Below, piece by piece: positions 37,810 through 48,371 of a stretch of DNA of 64,000 nt. Each line of letters opens with the position of its first letter. The first letter of the stretch is position 1. The position numbers and the translations under genes are program-made. This DNA comes from Gyrodactylus bullatarudis. Taxonomy: Eukaryota; Platyhelminthes; Monogenea; Gyrodactylidea; Gyrodactylidae. The DNA lies in assembly GCA_012064415.1 (NCBI GenBank), contig SSNU01000247.1:28169-92168 (forward strand), read 5' to 3'. Below the pieces are notes generated by a model. It worked only from the letters and a program-made list of their open reading frames with translations, did no database searches and was not told where the DNA came from.

Positions 37810-38710
37810 ATGATTGACTTTTCTAAACTAAATAGTAATCAGTTAAGATTTTATGGCAATATTTTATTTGATGCCAAGAAATATACTGAAGCAATAAAAT
37901 GTTATTCTCTAGCATTATCGTTGGAGCCTAATAACTCAATCTTGTACTCAAATCGAGCTCTAGCATACATGATGATTGAGGATTATGATAGCGTTCTCTC
38001 CGATTGCTAGTAAGTTTCTCTCAGTTTTACTTGAATCTTATAACTTTTCCTCTTTTTTAGTGAAGCTTTGAAATTCGATGAGAGCAATGCAAAGGCTATT
38101 TTCTACATTGGTGACGTATTCTCCCGCAAGCAAGACTATGCCAAGGCTATAAGTAGCTACGAAAATGTTCTGCAAATTGTGAGGAAGAAACATTTAAATT
38201 TCGGGGACGACGTGACTGAGGCCATTCGTAGAAATAAAAAGCTTCTTTTCGAAATTAACGAAAAGAATGACAGATCAGAAGAAATTAGACTTCGCAAACT
38301 ATTCAAAAAGCTAATCCAAAGAGTTAATTATGAGGAAAAAGGTTCCCTGCAGGACTTGGCCAGTGACGATAAAGAGTCAGACTTCAAGGCCATTGAAAAA
38401 GTGTTTTCTGATGTGAGTTGTATTGTTTTTAAATTTCGATTTATCCTAGTTGGAAAGCATCAGACACGAAAGAAATGTCCCTGAAGTATTCCAGGGTCGT
38501 ATCAATTTCGAAATACTACGAGATCCTGTTATAACACCATGTGGAATTACTTACGAACGTGAAAGTATTCTTTCCCACCTCCATCAAGTTGGTCATTTCG
38601 ATCCTATCACCAGGAAACCACTGGTTGAAGACCAACTCATTTCGAATTTGGCTCTGAAAGAAGTTATTGATTCCTTCCTAGAGAAGAACCCATGGGCTAT
38701 TGACTATTAA
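37810..38710 (+). CDS. STUB1: E3 ubiquitin ligase STUB1/CHIP
   Basis: Exons 37810-38009, 38061-38412 and 38450-38710 with introns of 51 and 37 nt; 270 aa (human 303, with a longer N-terminus). Residues about 5-110 are three TPR units (FYGNILFDAKKYTEAIKCYS, SNRALAYMMIEDYDSVLSDC, AIFYIGDVFSRKQDYAKAIS) that bind the EEVD tails of Hsp70/Hsp90. A helical linker (RRNKKLLFEIN onward) leads to the C-terminal U-box: FEILRDPVITPCGITYER, HFDPITRKPL, LALKEVIDSFL. It ends WAIDY, like the human VEDY ending. It ubiquitinates chaperone-bound clients in the cytosol. The ATG at 37810 is the only close one; a few upstream in-frame codons follow a splice-like AG, so a longer N-terminus is possible. Confidence 0.95.
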
Positions 38711-38780
38711 GAGAATTCATAGACATCTGTGTATGTGATTGTATAAATATTTATTTTAAAAGAAATCAGTTATAAAAAAA
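38711..38780. promoter_or_regulatory. Shared 3' region of convergent STUB1 and WDR82
   Basis: Only 70 bp separate the two stop codons. The minus-strand AATAAA at 38755-38750 serves WDR82, and STUB1 transcripts must end in the same stretch or overlap WDR82. Confidence 0.6.
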
Positions 38781-39854
38781 TTATTCTGCTGAATCGAGCT
38801 GCGGGCCTTTTGGCATCCATATTGATGTATGATGAGTGCCTGTTGCAAACTGACAATATTTCGGATTGAAAGCTATTGAATGCATTGCCTTGTGCGGTTG
38901 ATTCTTTTCTGCTTCACGACCAATTAAATCGCCGACACGTTGGCCAGAATTTGTGTCCCAAATTTGTACAACACCTTCAGCTGAGCCGGCTAAAAGATAT
39001 TGGCTATCGCTACTAAAGCATGCATTCCACAATTGGTTCTCTCCTCCAGGTGTAGCCAACTTGAAAATTTAATCATAAAGAAATATTACCTTGAAAGTGT
39101 GAACAACGTTGCCCTTGAAAGCATCCAAAACTATAATTATATTTCCCTTGGATATAATGAGAATAAATTTTCCATCTGGTGAAAATTTGATGCTGACCCA
39201 TTCGGATTTGATCCAGTCCTCTTTAAACTTGAAATCCACAAACGGGCCAGAACTGAAAGATCTCAAATCGTAGAGTTTTATGCAATTGGAATTTATTCCA
39301 GCGGCAAAGATGAGTCCTTCAGGGTCAAAGCCTGCACATGGTTTGCCCCCTGAATTGAGGACACCTTTACAGTTTTGTGATTTGAGATCCCACAACCGGA
39401 TAGTGCCATCTAAGGAACCGGAAAGAAAAGTATCGTCAAGGGGGGACATTGAAAGTGAGGTAACTCTGAAACTCGTAATGGAGAATACTTACCGTTTTGA
39501 ATGTCCAGTGAAATACCGTATGTATCTATTGTCATGCATCGAGAGATAACGAATTGAATCTTCAGATTTGGTGGATGCATGGATTACACAGTTGTCGGCA
39601 TGTGTGTACTGAATTAAGCTGACACCATGTCTCTTCACGAATAAAGTATTTTTCAGTCTATTAAGGAATATCAAGTGAGATATTTACTTTCCAGTAATGC
39701 AGTCAAAAAGGGTAACTCGATCATCATTACCACTGGTAACTAGGAAATTGCCTTGATCTGAATAGCTAATAGAGTCTATTTTTTCTGTATTATCAGTAAA
39801 ATAAGAGGCCGGAGAAAAATCTAGCATTATCTTTTCTGTTAGTTTTAGCTTCAT
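38781..39854 (-). CDS. WDR82: WDR82/Swd2, WD40 subunit of Set1 and PNUTS complexes
   Basis: Exons 39854-39688, 39657-39493, 39465-39090 and 39059-38781, with introns of 30, 27 and 30 nt; 328 aa (human 313). The N-terminus [13 protein letters not shown] matches the family MKLT start, so the ATG at 39854 was preferred over earlier codons. Diagnostic blocks: [46 protein letters not shown] and [13 protein letters not shown]. Family knowledge: WDR82 recruits SETD1 H3K4 methyltransferase to Ser5-phosphorylated RNA polymerase II and works in the PNUTS-PP1 termination complex. All three introns are under 31 nt, and each brings a stop in the reading frame if retained. The third ends in CAAG. Confidence 0.95.
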
Positions 39855-40457
39855 CGTTGAATCTTGATAAATACTGAATTTAAAAATAGGAACTATCACT
39901 ACAAAAATCGTAGCCTCTTTATAATAAAAATTTTATTAATACTTTGAAATTTAAGTCTAATTTAAACAATGCTTTCCTTATCTCTTTGTTTTACTTATCG
40001 ATAGAAAAATTTTTAATTTCAAATACACAATTCATTTTTCACTGAAATTTTTCTGCCATAGGCTTATGTTCCACACTCAATTGGTCGTTATATCTGTAAT
40101 AACTGATATTGATCTAGATTTTTGATAATAATAGTATATTTATTCAATGTAAAAAATTCGAATGTCTTTTCATAATAATTTAAAATACTGTTCAGAATGC
40201 ATCTTTTCCTCTTTATAATATTGGAATGAAAACTTTTAACAAAAGATCACAGATATAATACTAACATGGAAATGATAAAAATAATATAATTCCAATTGAT
40301 TCCTTTCACTTTGAATGAAATACATACTGGTAAGAATGACATAAACTGAAATTCGCCAAGTGACTGAAATGCATACTCGCTGAATACATTATTCATTAGT
40401 TATTTAATTAAATGCACAACTCAATCCTTTCGGTAAATTAAAAACATAACAATTTTC
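39855..40457. other. Intergenic, nothing recognised
   Basis: AT-rich sequence between the WDR82 start and the RILP-like stop, containing the promoter of WDR82 and the 3' UTR of the RILP-like gene. Confidence 0.5.
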
Positions 40458-42352
40458 TCAAGGTTGATTGGTATCTTGTCTGAAATAATCTAAAGCTGAC
40501 TCTGCCATATCAAGGGATGATTTTCTTCGCATTCGTTTAATCTTTAGGATTCTAAAAGATAATAATCATAATTCATATACAATGTATATTATACATGGTA
40601 GATAAACTACACTGTTAATAATTAACTACAAAATTTCAACGACATTTGTAATAAAAACGTGATATAAAAAAGTATGAAACGACAACATTAAAATAACTTG
40701 CATCTTTCCATTTTATTTTATTTTAGCGATTTAATTTCTCTAGTAGACTTGCAAAGCTAAGAATAAATGTAGTTATTGTATAATCGAATAGCAAATATGA
40801 AATCAATAATTTTCTCAAATAAGAATCTCATTTTATGATTGTGAGCTGATCTATGATCACTGTATCATCTTGAGTCTTGTCACACATAATCATAATAGTA
40901 TATTAACTGGATGCATTATCCTAATCTATACATATGACTCTTTTCTGTAATTTTTATGGGAAAAAAAGAGAGTGACATGAAATAATAAAAAAGTTGCACA
41001 CATTCAAATGAAAATCAATGAATCCTACCCACTAGACACAATGCATCTATATTATAAAAGTGCTCACAAATTTTTAATGAGACTTTCATTCTCCATGGAT
41101 GAGTATAGCTTGTCATCGGGTTCACGGTTGATTGGCCCTTGAACTTGGGGTTCGTTATCTCTGAGAAGAAAAAAGATAAAAGATTGAGCAACTCAATCAA
41201 AAATAAATTTCCCAAAAAAGTTACCCAGCTCTTCGATAGACAGCTAATTCCTCTTCAATTTCTACTAGCTTTGACCGAAGTTCGTTGCGCTCCAACAGAA
41301 TTTTTCGAAGCTCCTCTACAGTAAAGCGGGGTCGATTGGGATCTGACTTGTCATAAATCATCTTTGCATCACAGTTTAGTTTCTGGATCAACTGTTCTTC
41401 GGATAATCTTTCAATCGGAACTTCAGGTGAAGATAAATTCTCACAGGTGGCAGCTGATATATCCGAATTGATTCCACTGGAAGATGATGGGAAAACTAGG
41501 GATGTCGAGATTGGATCAACATTAGAGCGTTGGTCCATGAACCCTAGAATATCACGAATTGGTTGAATTATTGACGTGGGAATACTTTTGATCTCTTCTG
41601 GATTGTAGATGAAATCTTTCATTTTTTTGATAGTTTCTTCTTTCGATTGAAGCTGAATCTCTAGATCAGCCTTATCTTCGAGAAGTTCATCTGTGCGCTT
41701 TTTACAAATGCAACATTTTCTTCTTAATTCAGCATTGAGTTGGGCTAATCTATTAGCTTGTTGTTGAATCTGGGAAAAATTAAAAATCATTCAGGGAATC
41801 AATTTATCATTGAATAAAACTTACAGCCTCAAGATCAATGTTTTTCTGAATAACCTGGCGCTTGAGAGATCGAATTTCATTCTTTTGTCGATCGACTAAA
41901 TCTTTGAGTCGAAGCATGAGCTGAATTTCTTGGCTGTTTGCATCATCCTTTTCACTATCCAAGTCAAGTTTGTCGAATTCAACTTTGTTTTTTATAGCAT
42001 TTTTTAGTTGTTTATTTTCTTCTTCAAGTTTCTTGAGAATATTAGTTAACTCCTGACTTTCATTTCTCCAATTTTCTTCAAGCTGAAGGATTTCTTTATC
42101 GAAATTTTCTTGATCTTTGAAGCGTTCTTCTTTTTCAAATTCAAGACGGGATACTGTTGCCTTCAGTGAATTGATTTCCCGTTCCTCTGACTCAAAATGA
42201 GTTGCATATTTTTCCAAGTCTTCTAACAGAGAAATTACTTTGTGCATAAGATTGGCGACAGATTCTGATCCATATTTGTCAATGATAGCTTCGAAGTCTC
42301 TGCCAATTGATGCTCCAATATTATAAACTCCACTAACCGATATTAAACTCAT
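40458..42352 (-). CDS. RILPL1: RILP-like protein (RILPL1 type)
   Basis: Exons 42352-41825, 41769-41225, 41160-41068 and 40551-40458, total 1260 nt, 419 aa (human RILPL1 403). The RH1 domain (VYNIGASIGRDFEAIIDKYG, then NLMHKVISLLEDLE) begins at residue 9. A long coiled coil (residues about 50-245) follows. The RH2 domain with PRFTVEELRKILLERNELRS binds phosphorylated Rab8/Rab10-type GTPases in known relatives. Next comes VQGPINREPDD, a conserved post-RH2 motif. Exon 3 can read through to a TGA at 41066-41064 (389 aa) if its donor is not used; if spliced, exon 4 adds a basic tail (ILKIKRMRRKSSLDMAESAL). Role: Rab effector in ciliary and lysosomal transport. Divergent with MCM8. Confidence 0.9.
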
Positions 42353-42516
42353 GATTTTTTATCTTTTTTGAAGAAGAGCTACTAATCTTAATAGCATTGA
42401 GGCATAAATATTTAAAGTTTATCTAAAATTTTTGAAATGTTGCAATTTTGTTTTCGAAAATTTTCTTGAACTCTCTTGTTTTCTCAATATCCTTGAAAAG
42501 TGCGGTAAATTACATT
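42353..42516. promoter_or_regulatory. 164-bp bidirectional promoter of RILPL and MCM8
   Basis: Spacing between the two start codons. AT-rich, no positioned TATA box seen. Inference from arrangement. Confidence 0.5.
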
Positions 42517-45475
42517 ATGAGTAGAAATTTTCGACGTCCTTTCCGTCGGCCTTTTCATCGAAGACCATCTGCTCCAAAGTATTCTGCTGATTTAGATGTG
42601 GAAAAAAATGAGTACTCTACTATTACTGAAGCTGAACTTTCATCGAAAAAAATAGAAACATCTTCTAAACTCTTGATCACTACTCCAAATGACTGTCCTT
42701 TTGAATTTTGGTCCACTTATTTTCCTACTACTGCATATAGTAAAAATGATCTCTCGAAATTTGTCCATGACATTGTTCAATTTATTGAAAATGATTGTCT
42801 TCGAGGCTTTGAATTTAGTTCTCTCAATGATATGCTTCATATTCCACTCCATATAGACTACGAATCAATATTGGAGAGTCCTATATTATCACGTTACCAG
42901 ATCAAGTCCCTTTTCAGTATTGAGTCAGACTGTGAGACCAATCCCTTCACCTCAGCACAATTAATTCAAGCTTTCGGGGTGGCTATGCATTTTGTGGCCT
43001 CCAAGAACATGGACCTAAATAAAGAAAGTTGGTTCTTAGTCTAACAGGTTTATTTTATATAGCATATTTTATTCCAATGATCTCGAATCATGGCTCAATG
43101 GTAAAAATACGAAGCCTTAGGGCTCAGCACATTGGAAAATTTGTTACAATCATTGCTACAATCACTCGTCTCGGTCCAGTAAACTTTTATTTTCCCCATT
43201 TGTTCATTAAATAAACTAAAATTTGTTTTTTTCAACTTTACAGATTGAACAAATTTGCAGCAAAATGGGCTTTCAGTGTACATCCTGTGGGCAAATTCAT
43301 GTTTACGTCCTCAATTCGCTAGGTGACTATCAAATGCCGACGTCTTGTCCCACTAAAAAGTGCCATGGAAGAAACTTTAATCCAATCCTCTCCAGTAAAT
43401 ACACGGAAATTATCGATTCTCAGATGATTCTAGTTCAAGATAAAAACGACCACGAGCAACCTAGTAAAGATGAAAATTGGCAAATGGACCTTAGCCAGAG
43501 TAATCGAAGTGTTCACACTCTCCACTGTCAAATGAAAAAGTCTCTCGTTGACCAGTGCCTACCTGGCGATGTGATAATTTTGAGTGGAATATTCTCTTGT
43601 TTCATGTCGCAAGGAACAAACTTTAATCAGGACAATATTTCCAATCAAAAGTGAGTACCAATAGTACAAATCCTTCACATGGAATTTTCTCATTCTTTAT
43701 AGAGGCTCAGTCTACACGTTATTTCTCGAGGTGAACAATCTTATCAGATATTCCAACAAGCTCTATGGTCAAATGGGCAATGAAAACCAAACTAATAAGG
43801 AAAATAATCCTGTCACTTCTTCAACTCAGAAGGGCATTCTTCTCATGAGTCGGACGCGTAGTGAAGATGAAAATAAAGTCTCATCATCTTTAACTCAAGA
43901 CAATATGGACGAGCCTTCCAAGACTGGTAAGCTACAACCCTTCAGTCTGAATCAACTATTAGATTTTTTCATGTACAGATCTCGACTTTACAATGAGGGA
44001 TTTGTACTATATCCGAGATCTTTACCTAAAGCCAGACATCTTCAACTTGTTAATCTCATCCTTTTGTCCCAACATAACTGGTCGTAGGAAAATTAAGGCC
44101 GGCATACTTTTAACCCTGTTAGGGGGTACATCCAAGGACGAGATTCAAACCTCATTCGATCGAATTGGCATCAAAGGAGAATCTTCATGTCATAAAAGAA
44201 CTCAATCTCATCTTCTCCTAATGGGAGATCCAGGCTTGGGTAAAAGTCAACTCTTGAGAGCTGCTCTGGCTGTAGCACCAAGGGGTATTTTTGTCTGTGG
44301 CAATACCTGTACAGCTGCCGGTCTTACGATAGGTCTTAATCGTACTGATTCCAGCTCTAGCAACACTACATCCAGTGCTTTTGGTATCGAGGCTGGAGCT
44401 GTTGTTTTGGCAGACCAAGGCGTTTGCTTCATTGATGAATTCGACAAATTGGCTTGCAATTCTCAATGCTTACTCGAGGCTATGGAACAGCAGAGTGTCT
44501 CTATTTCCAAGGGAGGTCTTGTTGCCACTTTACCTGCGCGCACTTCCCTTATTCTAGCTGCCAATCCAATTAACGGCAAATATGATTTGTCCAAGACACT
44601 CCACGAGAATATCAAGATTTCCCATGCCCTCATCTCCAGGTTTGATCTCATCTTTCTTCTCCGAGACGAGATGGATGTGGAGAAAGATCGTCTTATGACT
44701 AGCCAAATGTTGGCGAATGCTGACAAAACTCTTAATGAATCGACTATCCTGAATGAGTCGAGACAGAATCTCTCATCTGATCATCTCATGACTGCTAAGC
44801 AGATTAAAAAGTACATTCTTTATGCTAGGAAATATGTCAATCCATGGTACGTTGTCATATAGACTATTCAATTTAATCTATTCAGCAATTTAACTGTACC
44901 TTCTTCTAGTTTATCTCCAGAGGCTGGAGAATATCTGAAGAGACACTACCTTGAAATGAGAGATCGTCGTAACAAGTCAGACCTTCCGGTTACTTTTAGA
45001 TATCTCGAATCTCTTATTCGTCTCAGTGAATCTCGGGCCAAAGCTGATCTTCGTCAAGAAGTCAGCGTGGACGATGCCAAGTTCATTTGTGAACTGGTTT
45101 CTGAATCTTTTTGCCTAAACGAAGTCAATCAAGCAAATGATAATGGCCTATGGGCCAATGTCAACATGGTCTGTGGAAAACAACGCAAAGGAATCTCAGC
45201 TACTGGAAATGCTGCTGCGAAACGTCTCCTTGTTGGGCTTCAGGTAAGTCTTGCCAAACCAAATCTTTCTTTTAGAATTAGGGTTAAATAACAATTTTTA
45301 GACTTTTACCTCACGCATGAATCAATCGGTCGTTTCAATTAAAGAGATTAAAGATATTGCCAAGTCCATCGGCCTCAACTACGGATCAGACTGGAATCTC
45401 CAAATTTTAGTGGAAAAGCTCAATTCAAATGGATTTCTCGTCTCAAAAGGAAATGATAACTATAAACTATTGTGA
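42517..45475 (+). CDS. MCM8: DNA helicase MCM8
   Basis: Seven exons: 42517-43027, 43063-43178, 43244-43650, 43703-43926, 43979-44846, 44910-45243, 45302-45475; 877 aa (human 840). The Arg-rich N-terminus FRRPFRRPFHRRP is typical of MCM8. A C-x2-C ... C-x4-C zinc finger (Cys221, 224, 244, 249) is followed by the AAA+ core: Walker A GDPGLGKS (502-509), Walker B FIDEFDK (570-576), LPARTSLILAANP, arginine finger SRFD (Arg640), and a C-terminal winged helix. MCM8 with MCM9 forms a helicase in homologous recombination and meiosis; Drosophila keeps a meiotic form called rec. The first intron is 35 nt (or 20 nt with an internal CAG). The start was chosen at the Arg-rich leader. Confidence 0.95.
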
Positions 45476-45614
45476 ACTATCTCTCTCGTAATTCATAAAG
45501 TGAGCCATTGAAATTGAATGAATTATTTCAATTACCTGATTACAATCTTTTTCTTATTCATTGAAATTATTTGAATTCTTGTCCTGAGAGAGTATCTGTT
45601 TCCTTGGTCTAGTT

Positions 45615-47834
45615 ATGTCTGTTAAGCGGGAGCACGCCTATTTAACTCAGATATCTGCAGATAATCTTGAGAAACTCAGTTCAGTCTATCATAAGAGCTC
45701 TGAATCTCGAGGTATTGGTCTGAATATTTTCAAAAAGGACTTTTCTCATAATCCCCTGAAAGATGCCAAAATTCTATCTAGTAAATCTGTGGCCAGTGAC
45801 CAACAGGATCTTAGTAAGGCACCTCACCTTTCTGGTATTGTCGAAGGTGTTGTACGTGTGAATCCCTGGTCTCTTCCAAAGGATTCATACATATTTGTTG
45901 AGGTGTTCTGTCGTTTTGTTTATTACAATTCTAAACTCCCTCCCAAAGATTATGAAGAAGACTACTTTCTATTCAAGAGAACTGAACTATTGCTTCCAGA
46001 AAAATGTGAATCTTACGAAAAGGATTGTGTTAAGAGTTTAAATGTAGACACAAAATCTTATAGCCCTATTTTTCAAAAGTACTTCAACTCTCTCGGAGGT
46101 TATGTTGGGACAAGGTATGAAAAGGATGAATATATCGATCGAAACGGAGCTAATGAACCTCTCAAACAAACCAGAATGAACAAAACATGCATTCCAAGAT
46201 CAGAGTCTGTTGCTGTATCAAATAAACCAGATCAGCCTTACATTTTACTCAATCTTCCATTCAAATTCGACATATCTGATGGACCAGACTCTGTCCTATT
46301 CAAGAATGATTATCATATAAGCAGAAAAAATCGGCCTGCACGTTTTGAGATACACGACTTTTACAAGGACAAAACTCTGGCTCGTATGAGCTATGAGAAT
46401 GAATGCTTGGGCCAAGTGATAAGCGATGAGAAATGGGATCTTGAAGATCTCATCAAAATCACTGGAATGACACGCACTCAGATTCGAGAACGCTTCAAGC
46501 ACATGAAAATAAGACAAATGCAAAAGGATCACTTGCACAGATCCTCTTACCCCTATCTTAAAAATTTGAAAAAGCTCCCTCCGAACGGTATTCACTGGTA
46601 CGTCAAGGCATACGCTGCACCGGATCATGATCTTCCACCATATCCAAAGCATATCTGCTGTTTGAATATACGCAAACTATCCTATTACCCCATTTTGAAT
46701 GAGCTTAGACTCTTGACTCCGCCAAACTACCATGATGACTACCATTTATCCATTCAGCCTGACAATGGGACATCTGCAGGCCTCATTTCAATGTTTGCCT
46801 GTCTGAATCAGTCCTTCTTCTCTCGAGGGGACACAATTGAAGTTTTCATCAAACTGCATAATGAATCAGTTCGTTGTATACAAAATATTGAAATTGAATT
46901 GGTTCAAAATGTCTCCTTCAAGTTTAACCCGGGCCGGGTCAATCGATCGATAATTTGTCGCCGTATTCTTGATAATGAACACAGTTCTACATTTCCAATT
47001 CAACCAGCTCAAACCAATATTCTAGTTCTCGGCAAGCTCCATCCATGGCCCACAACTGAGCAATGTCTAGAAATTCGTGAAAAAATGTCCACTATGGAGC
47101 CATCTCAGGTCAAGTACGAATTGGAAGCTTGGAATGTGCATCCTATCCAAAGGTTCGACAATGACCTAGCCATTATATATCCAGCTTCAGAGAGGACAAT
47201 TCCACCATGTAATATCAACGATTTACATGTTGCGGACTCAACACTCGACTTGGACTTGATCAACCTCCTCGTCTCATGCAGGCAACCAGACTATGAAAAG
47301 GAAGAGAATGCTGGCCGTGAACAATGTCTATGGAATCAAAGTCCCTATCCAAATTGCTGCTGTATCAGTGCCAAGGAAAAGGGTGCCATTCAGAGGGCAT
47401 GCTGTTTCCCTCCTTCACAACCCTATCAATCTCACATGAATAGTCAGCTATGCTTTGAGGAAAATATTGACTTGAACCATGACCGTATGTTAGACTACAT
47501 CAGAAACAGAAAGGATAGTATTCGCAGAGTCCCTGGTAAATTTGTTCATCGAATCGAGTATGAAGTTCAAATCCGTGCTAGTCTCAGACATCAAGATACC
47601 ACAGATATTTACCATCACAACGAAATTGTAAAGACCATCTTTCCCAAGTCTGAAGACCAAAACAAGGATAAGCTATACGCCTTTTTTGGTCCCCAACTAT
47701 CAATACCTGTCATTTATCTCAATAACGAGAAAAATTATGAACAAAATTTTGTTCCAATGAAAAATGAGCGGGTTAAACGATATCATGACATTCCCAGTGG
47801 AAAAGAAACTGTTTCAGCATTCTGGAGATGTTAA
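45615..47834 (+). CDS. Highly divergent arrestin with large insertions
   Basis: Single exon, 739 aa, almost twice the length of a typical arrestin (about 400). Arrestin landmarks appear in order: LNIFKKDF (36-43, compare VYLGKRDF), GIVEGVVRVNP (74-84), NLPFKFDI (213-220), GIHWYVKAYAAP (325-336), LNIRKLSYYP (350-359), then the C-lobe start SFFSRGDTIEVFIKLHNESV (400-419) with the strand IQNIEIELVQNVSFKFN. A basic insert of about 90 residues (231-320) and a Cys-rich segment (CCCI, CCF, about 585-600) are absent from normal arrestins. The DGKLKHEDTNLASS lariat loop carrying the polar-core Asp is not recognisable, so phosphate-sensing may differ. No intron; 139 bp after MCM8. Family call firm, receptor partner unknown. 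Confidence 0.8.
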   Translation: MSVKREHAYLTQISADNLEKLSSVYHKSSESRGIGLNIFKKDFSHNPLKDAKILSSKSVASDQQDLSKAPHLSGIVEGVVRVNPWSLPKDSYIFVEVFCRFVYYNSKLPPKDYEEDYFLFKRTELLLPEKCESYEKDCVKSLNVDTKSYSPIFQKYFNSLGGYVGTRYEKDEYIDRNGANEPLKQTRMNKTCIPRSESVAVSNKPDQPYILLNLPFKFDISDGPDSVLFKNDYHISRKNRPARFEIHDFYKDKTLARMSYENECLGQVISDEKWDLEDLIKITGMTRTQIRERFKHMKIRQMQKDHLHRSSYPYLKNLKKLPPNGIHWYVKAYAAPDHDLPPYPKHICCLNIRKLSYYPILNELRLLTPPNYHDDYHLSIQPDNGTSAGLISMFACLNQSFFSRGDTIEVFIKLHNESVRCIQNIEIELVQNVSFKFNPGRVNRSIICRRILDNEHSSTFPIQPAQTNILVLGKLHPWPTTEQCLEIREKMSTMEPSQVKYELEAWNVHPIQRFDNDLAIIYPASERTIPPCNINDLHVADSTLDLDLINLLVSCRQPDYEKEENAGREQCLWNQSPYPNCCCISAKEKGAIQRACCFPPSQPYQSHMNSQLCFEENIDLNHDRMLDYIRNRKDSIRRVPGKFVHRIEYEVQIRASLRHQDTTDIYHHNEIVKTIFPKSEDQNKDKLYAFFGPQLSIPVIYLNNEKNYEQNFVPMKNERVKRYHDIPSGKETVSAFWRC

Positions 47835-47873
47835 TACAACTGATTTCTGATTAGTAAAAAATGAATAAGATCT

Positions 47874-47879
47874 AATAAA
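47874..47879 (+). terminator. Poly(A) signal of the arrestin gene
   Basis: AATAAA 40 nt past the stop codon. Confidence 0.5.
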
Positions 47880-48371
47880 ATTCAGGACTAGGAAGAAATA
47901 AATAAATTTTTTCAAAAACATTCCCTCTAGTCCTACAATTTTTTCTAATCCAAAGAAATTTTTCAACCATCTCTCATTGTGGTTTCTTGGCTTAAACTGT
48001 TTTTGATAAATTTCTATTGAATTTTACAAGTTCAAAAGTTATTTTTCACAGCCACCAGCATTTTGCTTGCACTAAAAGTAAAAATTGGTTCACTTACATA
48101 TATATAGTAAATTTTTTTGCATCAATTTTACTGAGCTGCTTGAAAAGAACTTTATGTATATATGTTTTGTTCATAGACCAAATTTATTTTTTTTCAATGC
48201 ACAATATTTCGTGCATAAAATCATTTGTTTTGATTCGACAATAAAGTCGAAACTGTATAATGATTGCTTGTCTCTACTGCTATACGTACAATGAATTATG
48301 ATACATGCTTCCGTTAAACGTTTAGGCTTTTTACACTATTATTTTTATGTAAAATATCTCACCAAGAAATC
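47880..48371. other. Intergenic upstream of the Slo channel gene
   Basis: AT-rich; no coding sequence recognised. Must hold the Slo promoter or 5' UTR. Confidence 0.5.
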
